Assembly (NCBI RefSeq): GCF_039523735.1
Contig: NZ_BAAAFW010000014.1
Coordinates: 1-64,000 of the forward strand
Length of the DNA stretch: 64,000 bases
Source of the DNA: Tatumella punctata
GTDB taxonomy: Bacteria; Pseudomonadota; Gammaproteobacteria; Enterobacterales; Enterobacteriaceae
Direction of reading: 5' to 3'
This document shows, piece after piece, positions 33,189 to 42,734 of the stretch (position 1 is the first letter of the stretch; every line of letters starts with the position of its first letter). The notes beneath the pieces were generated by a model. The model had not been told where the DNA came from and ran no database searches. It saw nothing but the letters and a program-made list of their open reading frames with translations. The translations under genes and the position numbers were made by a program.

Positions 33189-33998
33189 ATGTTTAAAAAT
33201 TACAAAGAATTATTTTCTGATATAAGTAAATACAAAAGTTTATTATTTCATCTCACTCGACGGGATATAACAAGTAAGTTTAAGGGGTCATATGCCGGGC
33301 TGGCATGGTCATTTCTCAATCCTTTACTTCTTCTCAGTGTATATACTTTTGTTTTTAGCGTAATAATGAAAGCTAAATGGGGCCTGCAGCATGAGGGAAA
33401 CCTGGATTTTGCTATTGTATTATTTGCAGGTTTAATTGTTTTTAATATGTATGCAGAGGCAACTAACCGCGCAGCAACTATATTTAATGACAATAAAAAT
33501 TATGTTAAAAAAGTGGTTTTCCCTTTAAATATACTACCTATGGTCATTGTTAATTCGTCTTTTTTTACAGGGATAATAAGTTACATAATTTTACTTGTAG
33601 CACTTATTATATTTAAGGACTCTCTCCATCCTGAATGTGCTATAGTTATTGTTTTACTACTACCTATTTATCTAATGACATTGGGTGTAACATATTTTAT
33701 TTCTGCCATTTCGGTTTTTGTTCGGGATGTTGGTCAGGTTATAGCAATATTTAACATGGCTTTTATGTTTTTAAGTCCGATATTCTTTCCTATGGAGAGG
33801 ATGCCGAAAAAGTTTCAGGCGATCGCATCTTATAACCCTATTGCATATATCGTTACCCAGGTCAGGGATTCTCTGATATTTGAACGCGGATTTAACTGGG
33901 ATGGATATTTTATCGCTACACTAACCAGCCTGGTGATTTTTGCCTTTGGCTTTTGGGTTTTCTCTTCTCTGAAAAAAGACTTTGCTGATGTCATCTAA
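33189..33998 (+). CDS. wzm: O-antigen/polysaccharide ABC exporter permease Wzm
   Basis: A 269-residue ABC-2 permease with about six helices. The N-terminal amphipathic segment L-T-R-R-D-I-T-S-K-F-K-G-S-Y-A-G-L-A-W-S-F-L-N-P-L is the hallmark of Wzm/KpsM-type exporters. It moves undecaprenyl-linked polymer across the inner membrane with Wzt. A+T-rich coding like the rest of the locus. The ATG has a poor ribosome-binding site. It overlaps wzt by 11 nt. Confidence 0.9.
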   Translation: MFKNYKELFSDISKYKSLLFHLTRRDITSKFKGSYAGLAWSFLNPLLLLSVYTFVFSVIMKAKWGLQHEGNLDFAIVLFAGLIVFNMYAEATNRAATIFNDNKNYVKKVVFPLNILPMVIVNSSFFTGIISYIILLVALIIFKDSLHPECAIVIVLLLPIYLMTLGVTYFISAISVFVRDVGQVIAIFNMAFMFLSPIFFPMERMPKKFQAIASYNPIAYIVTQVRDSLIFERGFNWDGYFIATLTSLVIFAFGFWVFSSLKKDFADVI

Positions 33999-35337
33999 TA
34001 CTGTGATTCATATTGAAAAACTTTCTAAAGTTTATCATATATATAATAAGCCTGTTGACAGAATCCTCGCACGCTGGAATCCTGAAAAAAGAAAGGATTT
34101 TTGGGCACTGAAGAATATATCTTTTTCAGTAAGTAAGGGGGAAACTGTTGCTATTATCGGGAAGAATGGTTCGGGTAAGTCAACCTTATTACAAACTATC
34201 TGTGGAACCCTTAACCCAACTGTTGGTGAAGCCAAAGTAAGTGGCAGAGTTGCGGCTTTACTGGAACTCGGTGCCGGATTTGATTTAGAATCGACAGGAA
34301 GAGAAAACGTTTTTATAAATGGCATGTTACTCGGAATGAGTGAAAAGGAAATTCGCGATAAATTTAGTTTGATTGAAAAATTTGCCGATATTGGTGAGTT
34401 TATTAATCAGCCAGTGAAAACTTATTCTTCAGGGATGTTTGTACGACTGGCATTTGCTGTAATCGCAAACTCCGAACCAGATGTATTAATCATTGATGAA
34501 GCTTTAGCTGTCGGTGATGTATTTTTCGTGCAAAAGTGCATGCGTTTTATTCGTGAATTTAAAAAGAAAGGCACTATTCTCTTTGTTAGTCACGATACCA
34601 GTGCAGTAACGAATTTATGTGATAAGGCTGTCTGGCTTTCTCATGGTGAAATAATGCGTATTGGTCCGGCGAAAGATGTGACAGAAGAATACCTCGCCTA
34701 TCAGCATGTTCAGGACCGTTCAGTCACAGAGAGTGCTCAGATTGAAGTCAATTATGGCAGAAAAAATGACGAAGATACGCAATCAGAAAATGCTATTGAT
34801 GATTATGCTGACTGCCGCCTGGAATTGCTGAACCAGAGTTCGTTACGTAACGATATACAGGTTGTGGATATAAGCACCGGTGAGAAGGGATTCGGTACAG
34901 GTAAAGCAACTATTACACAAGTACGGTTCTTACAAAACGATAGCAAAGTACTGACTATTATCGGTGGTGAGTTGGTTTCCCTGGAAATAGAGGTACAGTC
35001 GAAAGAGGAACTTAAAGATATTATTGCCGGTTTTTACTTTAAGGACCGTCTCGGCCAGCGAATTTTTGGTGATAATACTTACCTGTCTTATATAGATGAA
35101 CCTTTCTCAATGGATGCGAATTCCCGCATCGTGGCTAAATTTGAATTCCGAATGCCAATCCTCCCTCCGGGAGACTATTCAATAGATGTTGCTCTGGCTA
35201 CCGGAAATCAGGAATCGCATACTCAGCATCACTGGATACATGATGCGATGACATTTAAATCTATTGCTAGTGGTATATCTACCGGACTGGTTGGTGTGCC
35301 AATGAAAAACATCATATTGGAAAAAATAAAAAGATAA
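33988..35337 (+). CDS. wzt: O-antigen ABC exporter ATPase Wzt with C-terminal carbohydrate-binding domain
   Basis: 449 residues. The N-terminal ~245 residues are the ATPase: G-K-N-G-S-G-K-S-T, Y-S-S-G-M-F-V-R-L signature, V-L-I-I-D-E-A-L-A-V-G-D Walker B, F-V-S-H-D. A linker is followed by a ~170-residue beta-rich C-terminal domain (D-R-L-G-Q-R-I-F-G-D-N-T and P-P-G-D-Y-S-I-D-V-A) like the Wzt domain of E. coli O8/O9a, which binds the modified polymer end. This version implies a non-reducing-end cap. ATG 33988 overlaps the wzm stop; a TTG lies 6 nt earlier. Confidence 0.9.
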   Translation: MSSNTVIHIEKLSKVYHIYNKPVDRILARWNPEKRKDFWALKNISFSVSKGETVAIIGKNGSGKSTLLQTICGTLNPTVGEAKVSGRVAALLELGAGFDLESTGRENVFINGMLLGMSEKEIRDKFSLIEKFADIGEFINQPVKTYSSGMFVRLAFAVIANSEPDVLIIDEALAVGDVFFVQKCMRFIREFKKKGTILFVSHDTSAVTNLCDKAVWLSHGEIMRIGPAKDVTEEYLAYQHVQDRSVTESAQIEVNYGRKNDEDTQSENAIDDYADCRLELLNQSSLRNDIQVVDISTGEKGFGTGKATITQVRFLQNDSKVLTIIGGELVSLEIEVQSKEELKDIIAGFYFKDRLGQRIFGDNTYLSYIDEPFSMDANSRIVAKFEFRMPILPPGDYSIDVALATGNQESHTQHHWIHDAMTFKSIASGISTGLVGVPMKNIILEKIKR

Positions 35338-35541
35338 TTCTTATTTTATTTTAAAATAATAAAAAATATTATCAGATAGTTATAAATTTCATATCAGATC
35401 CAGCATCTCATTTTCTCTACGCTGGTTTAATAATATGATATTGGAAAGGTAACTTTATGTTCGTATTGTGACTGATTTTGTTTAATACGGATAAATACAA
35501 ACCATATATAAAGGGATGATTATTGAAAGGGTATATGTAAT

Positions 35542-36453
35542 ATGGAGAAGTCTATTGCCTTGCTCATATTACCGAGAAATCCGGGATGTAATCATTTTTG
35601 TGCTATGAAATTTACTGGTGAACGATTTATTCCCAATGATGATGTTGATATGCAACTTAGCTATGAACATGAACATCGCTATGAATATGTTATCAGCCTG
35701 GTCAGAGGTAAGAAAGTACTTGATATTGCTTCAGGCGAAGGATACGGTTCCGTAGCAATTGCCGGGAGTGCATCTGAAGTTATTGGTGTTGATATTGATC
35801 CGGAGGCAATTCAACATGCTACGGAAAAATACAAAGACTATGCTAACCTTCATTTTAAGGTAGGTAGTGTAACTGATATACCACTAGACGATCACTCTGT
35901 AGATGTTGCTGTCAGCTTTGAAACCATAGAACATATCGCTGAACATGACCAAATGATTAATGAACTTAAACGTGTGGTAAAAAAAGATGGTATTGTTATC
36001 ATCTCCACACCAGATAAAAAGGTCTATACAGATGAGTCAGGTGTAGTTAATAAATTCCATGTTAAAGAGCTTTATAAAGATGAGTTTTCGGACTTATTGA
36101 AAAAAAGATTTAGCCATGTCGAATTGTGTGGACAACGATTCCTGACATTATCTTCAATTCTCCCAATAGTTTCAGAAGACCCGGTAGCAGATAATTTAGT
36201 AATTTCTGGTCAGTTCCCGGAAGCACATTCTATGTATATCATTGCTATTTGTTCAGACTCAGAAATAGATAAATCCCGGTTAAAAAAGAGTTTATATTTC
36301 AATCCGGGAATGGATCTTTATGCTAAAGATAAAGCTACTTTATCCTGGGCCAGCAGTGTACATAATGAGTTAATGCAATCTCAGAAAGATTACTTCAGAC
36401 TTGAAAGAGAATATCTTGCTCTTAAAGAGAGTATTCAGTCTAAGGATGAGTAA
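35542..36453 (+). CDS. SAM-dependent methyltransferase, candidate chain-capping enzyme
   Basis: Up to 303 residues. Class I methyltransferase motif I is V-L-D-I-A-S-G-E-G-Y-G-S, with the acidic motif V-I-G-V-D-I-D-P-E and a later F-E-T-I-E-H-I. Family members usually begin at M-K-F-T-G-E-R-F-I-P, here residue 22 (ATG 35605), but AAAGGG lies before the earlier ATG, so the start is unsettled. The C-terminal ~40 residues look helical and heptad-like (S-Q-K-D-Y-F-R-L-E-R-E-Y-L-A-L-K). Next to a Wzt with a binding domain, it may methylate the growing end to stop elongation, like WbdD. That role is inferred. Confidence 0.8.
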   Translation: MEKSIALLILPRNPGCNHFCAMKFTGERFIPNDDVDMQLSYEHEHRYEYVISLVRGKKVLDIASGEGYGSVAIAGSASEVIGVDIDPEAIQHATEKYKDYANLHFKVGSVTDIPLDDHSVDVAVSFETIEHIAEHDQMINELKRVVKKDGIVIISTPDKKVYTDESGVVNKFHVKELYKDEFSDLLKKRFSHVELCGQRFLTLSSILPIVSEDPVADNLVISGQFPEAHSMYIIAICSDSEIDKSRLKKSLYFNPGMDLYAKDKATLSWASSVHNELMQSQKDYFRLEREYLALKESIQSKDE

Positions 36454-36460
36454 AATAAAG

Positions 36461-36484
36461 AAACCCTTTTAATTTTAAGGGTTT
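36461..36484 (+). terminator. stem-loop between the methyltransferase and glycosyltransferase genes
   Basis: AAACCCTT/AAGGGTTT, an eight-bp stem with an eight-base loop. The bases after it are A-rich first and then TTTTT (36494-36498). It could act as an attenuator that RfaH would overcome, or a processing site. Confidence 0.4.
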
Positions 36485-36516
36485 AATAAAAAATTTTTGT
36501 GGCTAAGGTAAAAGCA

Positions 36517-38964
36517 ATGAGTAGAGTTAAAGATAACAGACTCGAGGCAAAAAACGCTGAGTCTGAGTCTGATAAAGAAATAATAAATAAACTGAGTTCT
36601 GATAATGATGATTGTTTAACGAAACTCAGATTACTTAATGAAAAAAATGAAGTGCTGGTTGCTGAACTTTTGGAAGCTAATTCCAGTTTGCAGCGAGAAA
36701 AAGAATTAACAGCATTGATTACCTCTTCTAAGACGTGGCGCTATACACAATTTATTCGTGATTCTATTGTTTCAGTTAGATCCATGCTGAGAACCTTACA
36801 TCCTAAAATAAATAAGTATGCCCGTGAAAATGGCAGGGCTATATTTTATAAAATACCATTATCCTATGATAAAAAAATAAAAACAGTTTATTTCATGTAT
36901 CGTCATGCCGGTGGTTTATTTAACGGGATTCCAAATTATGAAATATGGAAGTCTGCACAGAATCGTAAAGATATACCGCTTGAAGTAAACGGTGATGACA
37001 ATATTGATATACATAATCTATTAGAGGTTACAGCACTTCCATACTTCGAAAAACCACTAGTTTCAATAGTTATTCCTACCTATGGTAATCTTGAATTAAC
37101 ATTGAAATGTGTAAACTCCATTGCTAATAATCAGCCGAAGTGTCCGTTTGAGGTTATTGTAGTTGAAGACTGCTCGGGTGACAACGAGATAGATAAGCTT
37201 GAAAAAGTCGAAGGGCTTATTTATAAAAAAAATGAAAAAAATCTTGGATTTTTATTATCTTGTAACAATTCAGTAGACTATGCACGCGGCGAGTTTTTCT
37301 ATCTTTTAAATAATGATACGTTAGTTACTGAAAACTGGCTTGACGCAATGCTGAAAGTTTTCGAAACACATGCAGACTGCGGTATGGTAGGGTCAAAACT
37401 GGTGTATCCGGATGGACGCCTACAAGAAGCTGGCGGGATCATGTGGCAGGACGGCTCAGCGTGGAATTTCGGGAGGCTTTCAGACCCGAATTTACCTGAA
37501 TTCAATTATCTCAGAGAAGTTGACTACTGTTCCGGAGCCTCAATTCTGCTAAAAACGGCAGTATTCAAAGAGCTTGGACGTTTTGATAAACGTTATTTAC
37601 CGGCTTATTGTGAAGACAGTGACCTTGCATTTAGTATCAGGAATGCCGGACTCAAAGTTTTTTATCAGCCAGAGTCAGTGATTATCCATTTCGAAGGATT
37701 ATCTCATGGTACTGATACCGGAACGGGGATCAAATCTTACCAGATTGATAATCAGAAAAAATTTCGTGAAAAGTGGTCTGAGCAGCTTGCCAGTGAGCAC
37801 TTTAAAAATGCTGAGCATGTTTTCCAGGCTCGTGATCGTAGCAGAAGTAAAAAAACAATTTTAGTTATTGATCATTATGTACCGCAGCCTGATAAAGATG
37901 CGGGGTCACGTACAATGATACATATGATAAAAATGTTTCTTTCCCAGGGATTAAATGTCAAATTCTGGCCACAAAATCTCTGGTATGATCCCGTTTATAC
38001 ACCACAATTACAGGCGATGGGGGTTGAAGTATTCTACGGATTTGAATTCGTGGGTAAGTTTGAATCATGGGTTGAAAATAATAAAGATTATCTTGACTTT
38101 GTTTTGCTTTCACGACCTTATGTTGCTCTGGAATTTATTGATGCGATCAAACGTCACTCAGAGGCTGAACTGCTTTATTATGGACATGATATGCATCATC
38201 TGCGTATTCAGGATCAGATGAAGTTTGAAGGAAAAACAGATAAGCTGGTCGCCGACTATAAAAAGATGTATAAGATGGAAACCAAAGTGTGGGAAATGGT
38301 AGATATTATTTACTATCCTTCACCGTCGGAAACCGAAGTGGTCAAAAATTACCTTGCTAAAAATAACCTCTCCGGGCAGGCGATGACGACCCCGATGAAT
38401 GCTTTCGCCAATTTTACGGAAAATGCTTCGGAAAATCTATCTTTACGCAGAGATATTTTGTTTGTCGCTGGTTTTGGTCATCCACCTAACCAGGATGGCG
38501 CGTTATGGTTTGTAGATAATGTCTGGCCATCAGTGAAAAATGAAAATCCCGATATAAGGTTATTATTAGTAGGTTCAAACCCGACAGAAAAAGTACTGAA
38601 TTTAGCCAGTGACAGTATCCTGGTTACCGGGTTTGTCTCTGATTTAGAACTTGAGAATTATTATAGTTGCTCACGGGTTGCAGTTGCACCATTACTGTAT
38701 GGTGCCGGAGTTAAAGGTAAAGTCGTAGAAGCGATGAAGTTCGGTATTCCAATAGTGACGACAAGTGTCGGTATACAGGGCTTAACTCAGGATAAAGATA
38801 TTATTTGTTTTGAAGATGACCCTGCTATGTTCGCCCGACGTATCAACCAGATAATTCGGGAAGATATAATATGGGAAAAATATTCGCAGAATCAGACTCT
38901 CTACGTTAAAGAGAATTTCTCTGAGGAAGCTATGAATAAAGCCTTTTCTATTTTAACTCAGTAA
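36517..38964 (+). CDS. two-domain glycosyltransferase (GT2 + GT4) with N-terminal coiled coil
   Basis: About 815 residues. Residues 1-75 are charged and heptad-like, probably coiled coil. A GT2 domain follows (about 180-410) with V-S-I-V-I-P-T-Y-G-N, the L-N-N-D-T-L metal-binding position and Y-C-E-D-S-D-L-A-F. A GT4-like domain fills 445-815 with F-V-A-G-F-G-H-P-P-N-Q-D-G and P-L-L-Y-G-A-G-V-K-G-K-V-V-E-A-M. ATG 36517 after AAGG is preferred to GTG 36499. Two catalytic domains fit a polymerase adding two linkages of a repeat; donor sugars are probably GDP-heptose or others supplied by the cell. Confidence 0.85.
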   Translation: MSRVKDNRLEAKNAESESDKEIINKLSSDNDDCLTKLRLLNEKNEVLVAELLEANSSLQREKELTALITSSKTWRYTQFIRDSIVSVRSMLRTLHPKINKYARENGRAIFYKIPLSYDKKIKTVYFMYRHAGGLFNGIPNYEIWKSAQNRKDIPLEVNGDDNIDIHNLLEVTALPYFEKPLVSIVIPTYGNLELTLKCVNSIANNQPKCPFEVIVVEDCSGDNEIDKLEKVEGLIYKKNEKNLGFLLSCNNSVDYARGEFFYLLNNDTLVTENWLDAMLKVFETHADCGMVGSKLVYPDGRLQEAGGIMWQDGSAWNFGRLSDPNLPEFNYLREVDYCSGASILLKTAVFKELGRFDKRYLPAYCEDSDLAFSIRNAGLKVFYQPESVIIHFEGLSHGTDTGTGIKSYQIDNQKKFREKWSEQLASEHFKNAEHVFQARDRSRSKKTILVIDHYVPQPDKDAGSRTMIHMIKMFLSQGLNVKFWPQNLWYDPVYTPQLQAMGVEVFYGFEFVGKFESWVENNKDYLDFVLLSRPYVALEFIDAIKRHSEAELLYYGHDMHHLRIQDQMKFEGKTDKLVADYKKMYKMETKVWEMVDIIYYPSPSETEVVKNYLAKNNLSGQAMTTPMNAFANFTENASENLSLRRDILFVAGFGHPPNQDGALWFVDNVWPSVKNENPDIRLLLVGSNPTEKVLNLASDSILVTGFVSDLELENYYSCSRVAVAPLLYGAGVKGKVVEAMKFGIPIVTTSVGIQGLTQDKDIICFEDDPAMFARRINQIIREDIIWEKYSQNQTLYVKENFSEEAMNKAFSILTQ

Positions 38965-38977
38965 CGGGTCATGACTT

Positions 38978-40006
38978 ATGAAGATCAGGACAAAAGCACC
39001 TCTAAGGATAGGACTGGCGGGAGGAGGAACTGATGTTTCTCCCTTTTGCGATATTCACGGCGGCTGTGTTCTCAATGCAACCATTAATATGTATGCCTAT
39101 TGTTCTCTGGAAGAGAAAAAAGATAACAGAGTAGAGTTTATTTCAAAGGATATTAATGTTTCTTTTTCTGGTGAATTAATAGATAATTACGAGCTGGATA
39201 ATATATTAACATTACATAAAGCGGTTTATAATAGAATTGTCAGGCAATTTAATAATGGAAAAGCATTATCAGTAAAAGTAACAACCTGGACCGATGTACC
39301 GATGGGAAGTGGCCTGGGGACGTCTTCTACGATTGTTGTTGCTATTATTAGTGCGTACCGTGAATATCTGAACTTACCCCTTGGTGAATATGATATAGCT
39401 CAGCTAGCTTACGATATTGAACGTATCGATTGCCGGTTGAGTGGCGGTAAGCAAGACCAGTATGCTGCAACTTTTGGCGGTTTCAATTTCATCGAATTCT
39501 CGTCTGACAATAAAGTTGTTGTCAACCCTTTACGTATTAAACAGTCAACCCAATATGAGCTTGAAAGCCGTATGGTCTTGTACTATACCGGCCTTTCTCG
39601 TGAGTCGGCTAAGATTATCGATGATCAGGTAAAAGCGGTAAGCAGCTCATCGTCAAAAACATCGCTTAATGCGATGTTTGATCTAAAATCAGCAGCGATA
39701 AAGATGAAAGAGGCTCTGTTAAAGTCTGATATACAATCTATTATCCGGTTAGTTAAGGAAAGCTGGGAAGCTAAAAAAGCAACATCATCAGCGATTACTA
39801 ATCCTCATATCAACAAAATAATAGAAAGATTTGAATCTCATGGAGTCCAGGCACTTAAACTATCAGGTGCAGGCGGGGGGGGGTTTATGTTGCTCTTTAT
39901 TGAGCCAGAAGACAGGTTTGATATAGAAAATAGCGTCAGCGATTTGGGCGGAAAGTTTTTCAGGTTTCAATTCAAAAATGAAGGTGAGTGCTCGTGGAAA
40001 ATATGA
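38978..40006 (+). CDS. hddA: D-glycero-alpha-D-manno-heptose 7-phosphate kinase
   Basis: A 342-residue GHMP-family kinase. It begins R-T-K-A-P-L-R-I-G-L-A-G-G-G-T-D, has the ATP loop P-M-G-S-G-L-G-T-S-S-T and ends with G-A-G-G-G-G-F-M-L. This pattern is that of HddA, which phosphorylates heptose 7-phosphate to the alpha-1,7-bisphosphate, the branch leading to GDP-heptose rather than ADP-heptose. Its stop overlaps the gmhA ATG (ATGA). Confidence 0.9.
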   Translation: MKIRTKAPLRIGLAGGGTDVSPFCDIHGGCVLNATINMYAYCSLEEKKDNRVEFISKDINVSFSGELIDNYELDNILTLHKAVYNRIVRQFNNGKALSVKVTTWTDVPMGSGLGTSSTIVVAIISAYREYLNLPLGEYDIAQLAYDIERIDCRLSGGKQDQYAATFGGFNFIEFSSDNKVVVNPLRIKQSTQYELESRMVLYYTGLSRESAKIIDDQVKAVSSSSSKTSLNAMFDLKSAAIKMKEALLKSDIQSIIRLVKESWEAKKATSSAITNPHINKIIERFESHGVQALKLSGAGGGGFMLLFIEPEDRFDIENSVSDLGGKFFRFQFKNEGECSWKI

Positions 40007-40584
40007 GTTACATTAAAGATTATATTCAATCATCTATCGCCGTAAAACAGAGCGTATTAAATGATACAGCATTGCTGAATACCGTCGCTCAGGTAGTGGA
40101 AAAATGTACTCTTGCATTAAATTCGGGTAACAAAATTCTGATTGCCGGTAATGGCGGCAGTGCGGCAGATGCTCAGCATATTGCTGCAGAATTCGTCAGC
40201 CGTTTTTTCTATGATCGCCCGGGCTTACCAGCTATGGCACTGACGACCGATACTTCTATCCTTACGGCTATCGGCAATGACTATGGGTACGATAAAGTAT
40301 TCTCTCGCCAGATTCAGGCTATGGGTAATCCGGGGGATATATTCATCGGAATTACCACGTCGGGAAACTCGGTAAACGTAATAAAGGCTATCGAAGAAGC
40401 TAAGAATAAAGGTCTGTTTACTGTAGGTCTGTGTGGGAATAAAGGATCAATTATTGAATTGGCAGAGGTCTGTTTACCTGTTCCTAATGCAGTGACTCCC
40501 TATATTCAGGAGTGTCATATCATGCTGGGACACATTATTTGTGCAATGATTGAAAAAAATATTTTCCCTCAGGGTGAGGCTTAA
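40003..40584 (+). CDS. gmhA: sedoheptulose 7-phosphate isomerase
   Basis: A 193-residue SIS-domain isomerase converting sedoheptulose 7-phosphate to D-glycero-D-manno-heptose 7-phosphate. The phosphate-binding I-A-G-N-G-G-S-A-A-D-A-Q-H and T-S-G-N-S loops are present, along with catalytic-region Glu and His (Q-E-C-H-I-M-L-G-H). ATG 40003 overlaps the hddA stop. It is a cluster-specific copy; the LPS-core gmhA is normally elsewhere in the chromosome. Confidence 0.93.
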   Translation: MSYIKDYIQSSIAVKQSVLNDTALLNTVAQVVEKCTLALNSGNKILIAGNGGSAADAQHIAAEFVSRFFYDRPGLPAMALTTDTSILTAIGNDYGYDKVFSRQIQAMGNPGDIFIGITTSGNSVNVIKAIEEAKNKGLFTVGLCGNKGSIIELAEVCLPVPNAVTPYIQECHIMLGHIICAMIEKNIFPQGEA

Positions 40585-40588
40585 CTAA

Positions 40589-41269
40589 ATGCTAACCGAG
40601 GCAATTATTCTGGCCGGTGGATTGGGTACACGTCTGAAAAGTGTTTCTGGTGAAAAACCTAAACCACTGGTCCCTGTATCTGGAAAACCATTCATTTATT
40701 ATGTTATGGACAGTCTGACTAAACAGGGAATATCTCATATTATTCTCGCGGTGTCTTATAAAGCCGGCGTATTTTATGAAGAGATAGGTGATAGCTATAA
40801 AGGTATTAAGGTTTCTTATTCTATAGAGGAAACACCCCTTGGTACCGGTGGTGCAATAAAACAGGCTATGGATCTATGTACAACATCGTTGGTTGCGGTT
40901 GTCAATGGTGATACGATCCTGGATATTGATTTACAGGCATTAACTGAAAGCCACAAGGTTTCAGCCCGGGAGATTTCAATGGCCTTAGTTAATGTTGATG
41001 ATGTTTCCAGATACGGTAGTGTTGAGTTGACGGAGGGACAAATAGCCGGATTTTCTGAGAAAGGAAAGTCCGGAGCCGGTTTTATAAATGGTGGAACTTA
41101 CCTATTAACCATTCCGGGTGTAAATTTGCCTGAAGGTGCGTTCTCTTTTGAAGATGAAATTCTTAAGAAAAAGTATTCCGTAGTGAATCCATTCTTGTGT
41201 GAAAATTACTTTATAGATATTGGAATACCCAGTGACTATTACAAAGCCTGTCATACTTTCAAAAGCTAG
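40589..41269 (+). CDS. hddC: D-glycero-alpha-D-manno-heptose 1-phosphate guanylyltransferase
   Basis: A 226-residue sugar-nucleotide transferase. The N-terminal signature is I-I-L-A-G-G-L-G-T-R-L followed by K-P-K-P-L-V-P-V; the metal-binding Asp is in V-V-N-G-D-T and the end is Y-F-I-D-I-G-I-P-S-D-Y. In a cluster with gmhA, hddA and gmhB it is HddC, forming GDP-D-glycero-alpha-D-manno-heptose. Five nt separate it from gmhA. Confidence 0.9.
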   Translation: MLTEAIILAGGLGTRLKSVSGEKPKPLVPVSGKPFIYYVMDSLTKQGISHIILAVSYKAGVFYEEIGDSYKGIKVSYSIEETPLGTGGAIKQAMDLCTTSLVAVVNGDTILDIDLQALTESHKVSAREISMALVNVDDVSRYGSVELTEGQIAGFSEKGKSGAGFINGGTYLLTIPGVNLPEGAFSFEDEILKKKYSVVNPFLCENYFIDIGIPSDYYKACHTFKS

Positions 41270-41819
41270 CGCTGTATTTTTAGACCGTGATGGTGTAATT
41301 AATGAAGAAGTCAATTATTGCCATAAAATAAATGACTTCAGATTTGTTGACGGTGTAATAGAAACTTTACTGTTGTTACAGGAAAAGTTTACCTTTTTGA
41401 TAGTTATAACCAATCAGGCCGGCATTGCTCGAGGATATTATAGTGAAGAGCAATTCAATGAGTTAACTGAGTGGATGAATTCCCGCCTTAAGAAGGCGGG
41501 TGTGAACATTACTCATGTCTATTATTGCCCTCATCATCCGGCAGGAATCTACCCATATAATATTGATTGTGAATGCCGGAAACCTAAGCCCGGCATGCTT
41601 ATTTCAGCCATCAATGACTATAATATCGATCCGGATACTTCTCTTTTTATCGGAGATAAACGCAGTGATATTGAAGCGGCAATCGCTGCTGGAATATCGA
41701 CGACATGGTTAATGGGGACTGGGCATCAGGTATCTCCGGACGATAAAGAACTCAGTGATGATTTTTTTTCGTCAATGAGAGATGTACAGGAGTATCTGAC
41801 ATTAAAAAATATTTTTTAG
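41232..41819 (+). CDS. gmhB: D,D-heptose 1,7-bisphosphate phosphatase
   Basis: About 195 residues, HAD superfamily. The nucleophile motif is F-L-D-R-D-G-V-I-N, motif II T-N-Q, zinc ligands C-P-H-H and C-E-C-R-K-P, and motif IV G-D-K-R-S-D. It removes the 7-phosphate from the bisphosphate. The start is uncertain: the gene overlaps hddC by about 38 nt, with GTG 41232 (after TGGA) preferred and TTG 41220 possible. Confidence 0.9.
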   Translation: MTITKPVILSKASAVFLDRDGVINEEVNYCHKINDFRFVDGVIETLLLLQEKFTFLIVITNQAGIARGYYSEEQFNELTEWMNSRLKKAGVNITHVYYCPHHPAGIYPYNIDCECRKPKPGMLISAINDYNIDPDTSLFIGDKRSDIEAAIAAGISTTWLMGTGHQVSPDDKELSDDFFSSMRDVQEYLTLKNIF

Positions 41820-41897
41820 TATGACCATCTGCAGAATTTATTTATTAGCTACAAGTTAATTCCGCCTGCTACTTTAAGTTTATCTGGAAATATTTTT

Positions 41898-42734
41898 GTG
41901 AATATTATCGCCTCGATTGTGCTTTTCAAGCATAGTTATAAAGATATACAACCAACGCTGACGGCGCTACTTACAGAGGAAAGAATATCTCTGGTCGTTA
42001 TTGTGGATAATGGCGGGCACTGTGACTGGCTTAATTCTTTTAAAAATGAGAAAGTTGAGGTTATACGTACGCCAGTAAATCATGGATTCGGAGCAGGCCA
42101 TAATGCAGTATTTAAAAAATTCCATAATACTACTGAGTACTTTTTAATTTGTAACCCTGATGTTACTTTCGAAAACGGCGAGGTCAATGCATTATATGCA
42201 TTCAGCCAGCGAGGAAATGTCGGACTTGCAATACCTAAAGTTATCTACCCTGACGGAAGTCATCAGTTTGCTTGTAAGCTTCTTCCGCAACCCTGTCAGC
42301 TATTCCTGCGACGATTTTTTATCTATTTCTCTCCTGAAATGAACCACAGATATGAACTACGTGATGCTGATTACGGAAAAGAATTCTTCGCCCCTTTCTT
42401 ATCAGGTTGTTTTGTTCTTTTAAGCCATGAAGCGCTGATGCAGACAAATGGTTTTGATGAACGATTTTTCCTGTATATGGAAGATGTTGATTTAAGCCGC
42501 AGGGTTTGTCAGTCAGGGCTACCGGTCAGGTATTGTCCTGATGCGAAAGTCATTCATGAAGCTCAGTCCAGATCTTACCGTAGCTTAAAATTCCTGTACT
42601 ACCATATGAAATCGGCAGTAAGGTATTTTAATAAATGGGGGTGGCTGAAAGACAGAGAGAGGGATAATTTAAATGCCTTTTGCTTGTCCGCGCTGCCTAA
42701 GATTAAAAATGAAGAAAGTGAGTGCCGGAAGTAA
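41898..42734 (+). CDS. GT2-family glycosyltransferase, rhamnosyltransferase-like
   Basis: A 278-residue cytoplasmic glycosyltransferase. It starts (GTG) with I-I-A-S-I-V-L-F-K-H-S, then V-I-V-D-N-G-G, N-H-G-F-G-A-G-H-N-A, the donor-metal motif I-C-N-P-D-V and the E-D-V-D-L-S-R-R catalytic block, as in WbbL-type transferases that add an adaptor sugar to the lipid-linked primer. It is the last gene of the locus and could add the adaptor before polymerisation. Donor sugar not deducible. Confidence 0.83.
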   Translation: MNIIASIVLFKHSYKDIQPTLTALLTEERISLVVIVDNGGHCDWLNSFKNEKVEVIRTPVNHGFGAGHNAVFKKFHNTTEYFLICNPDVTFENGEVNALYAFSQRGNVGLAIPKVIYPDGSHQFACKLLPQPCQLFLRRFFIYFSPEMNHRYELRDADYGKEFFAPFLSGCFVLLSHEALMQTNGFDERFFLYMEDVDLSRRVCQSGLPVRYCPDAKVIHEAQSRSYRSLKFLYYHMKSAVRYFNKWGWLKDRERDNLNAFCLSALPKIKNEESECRK

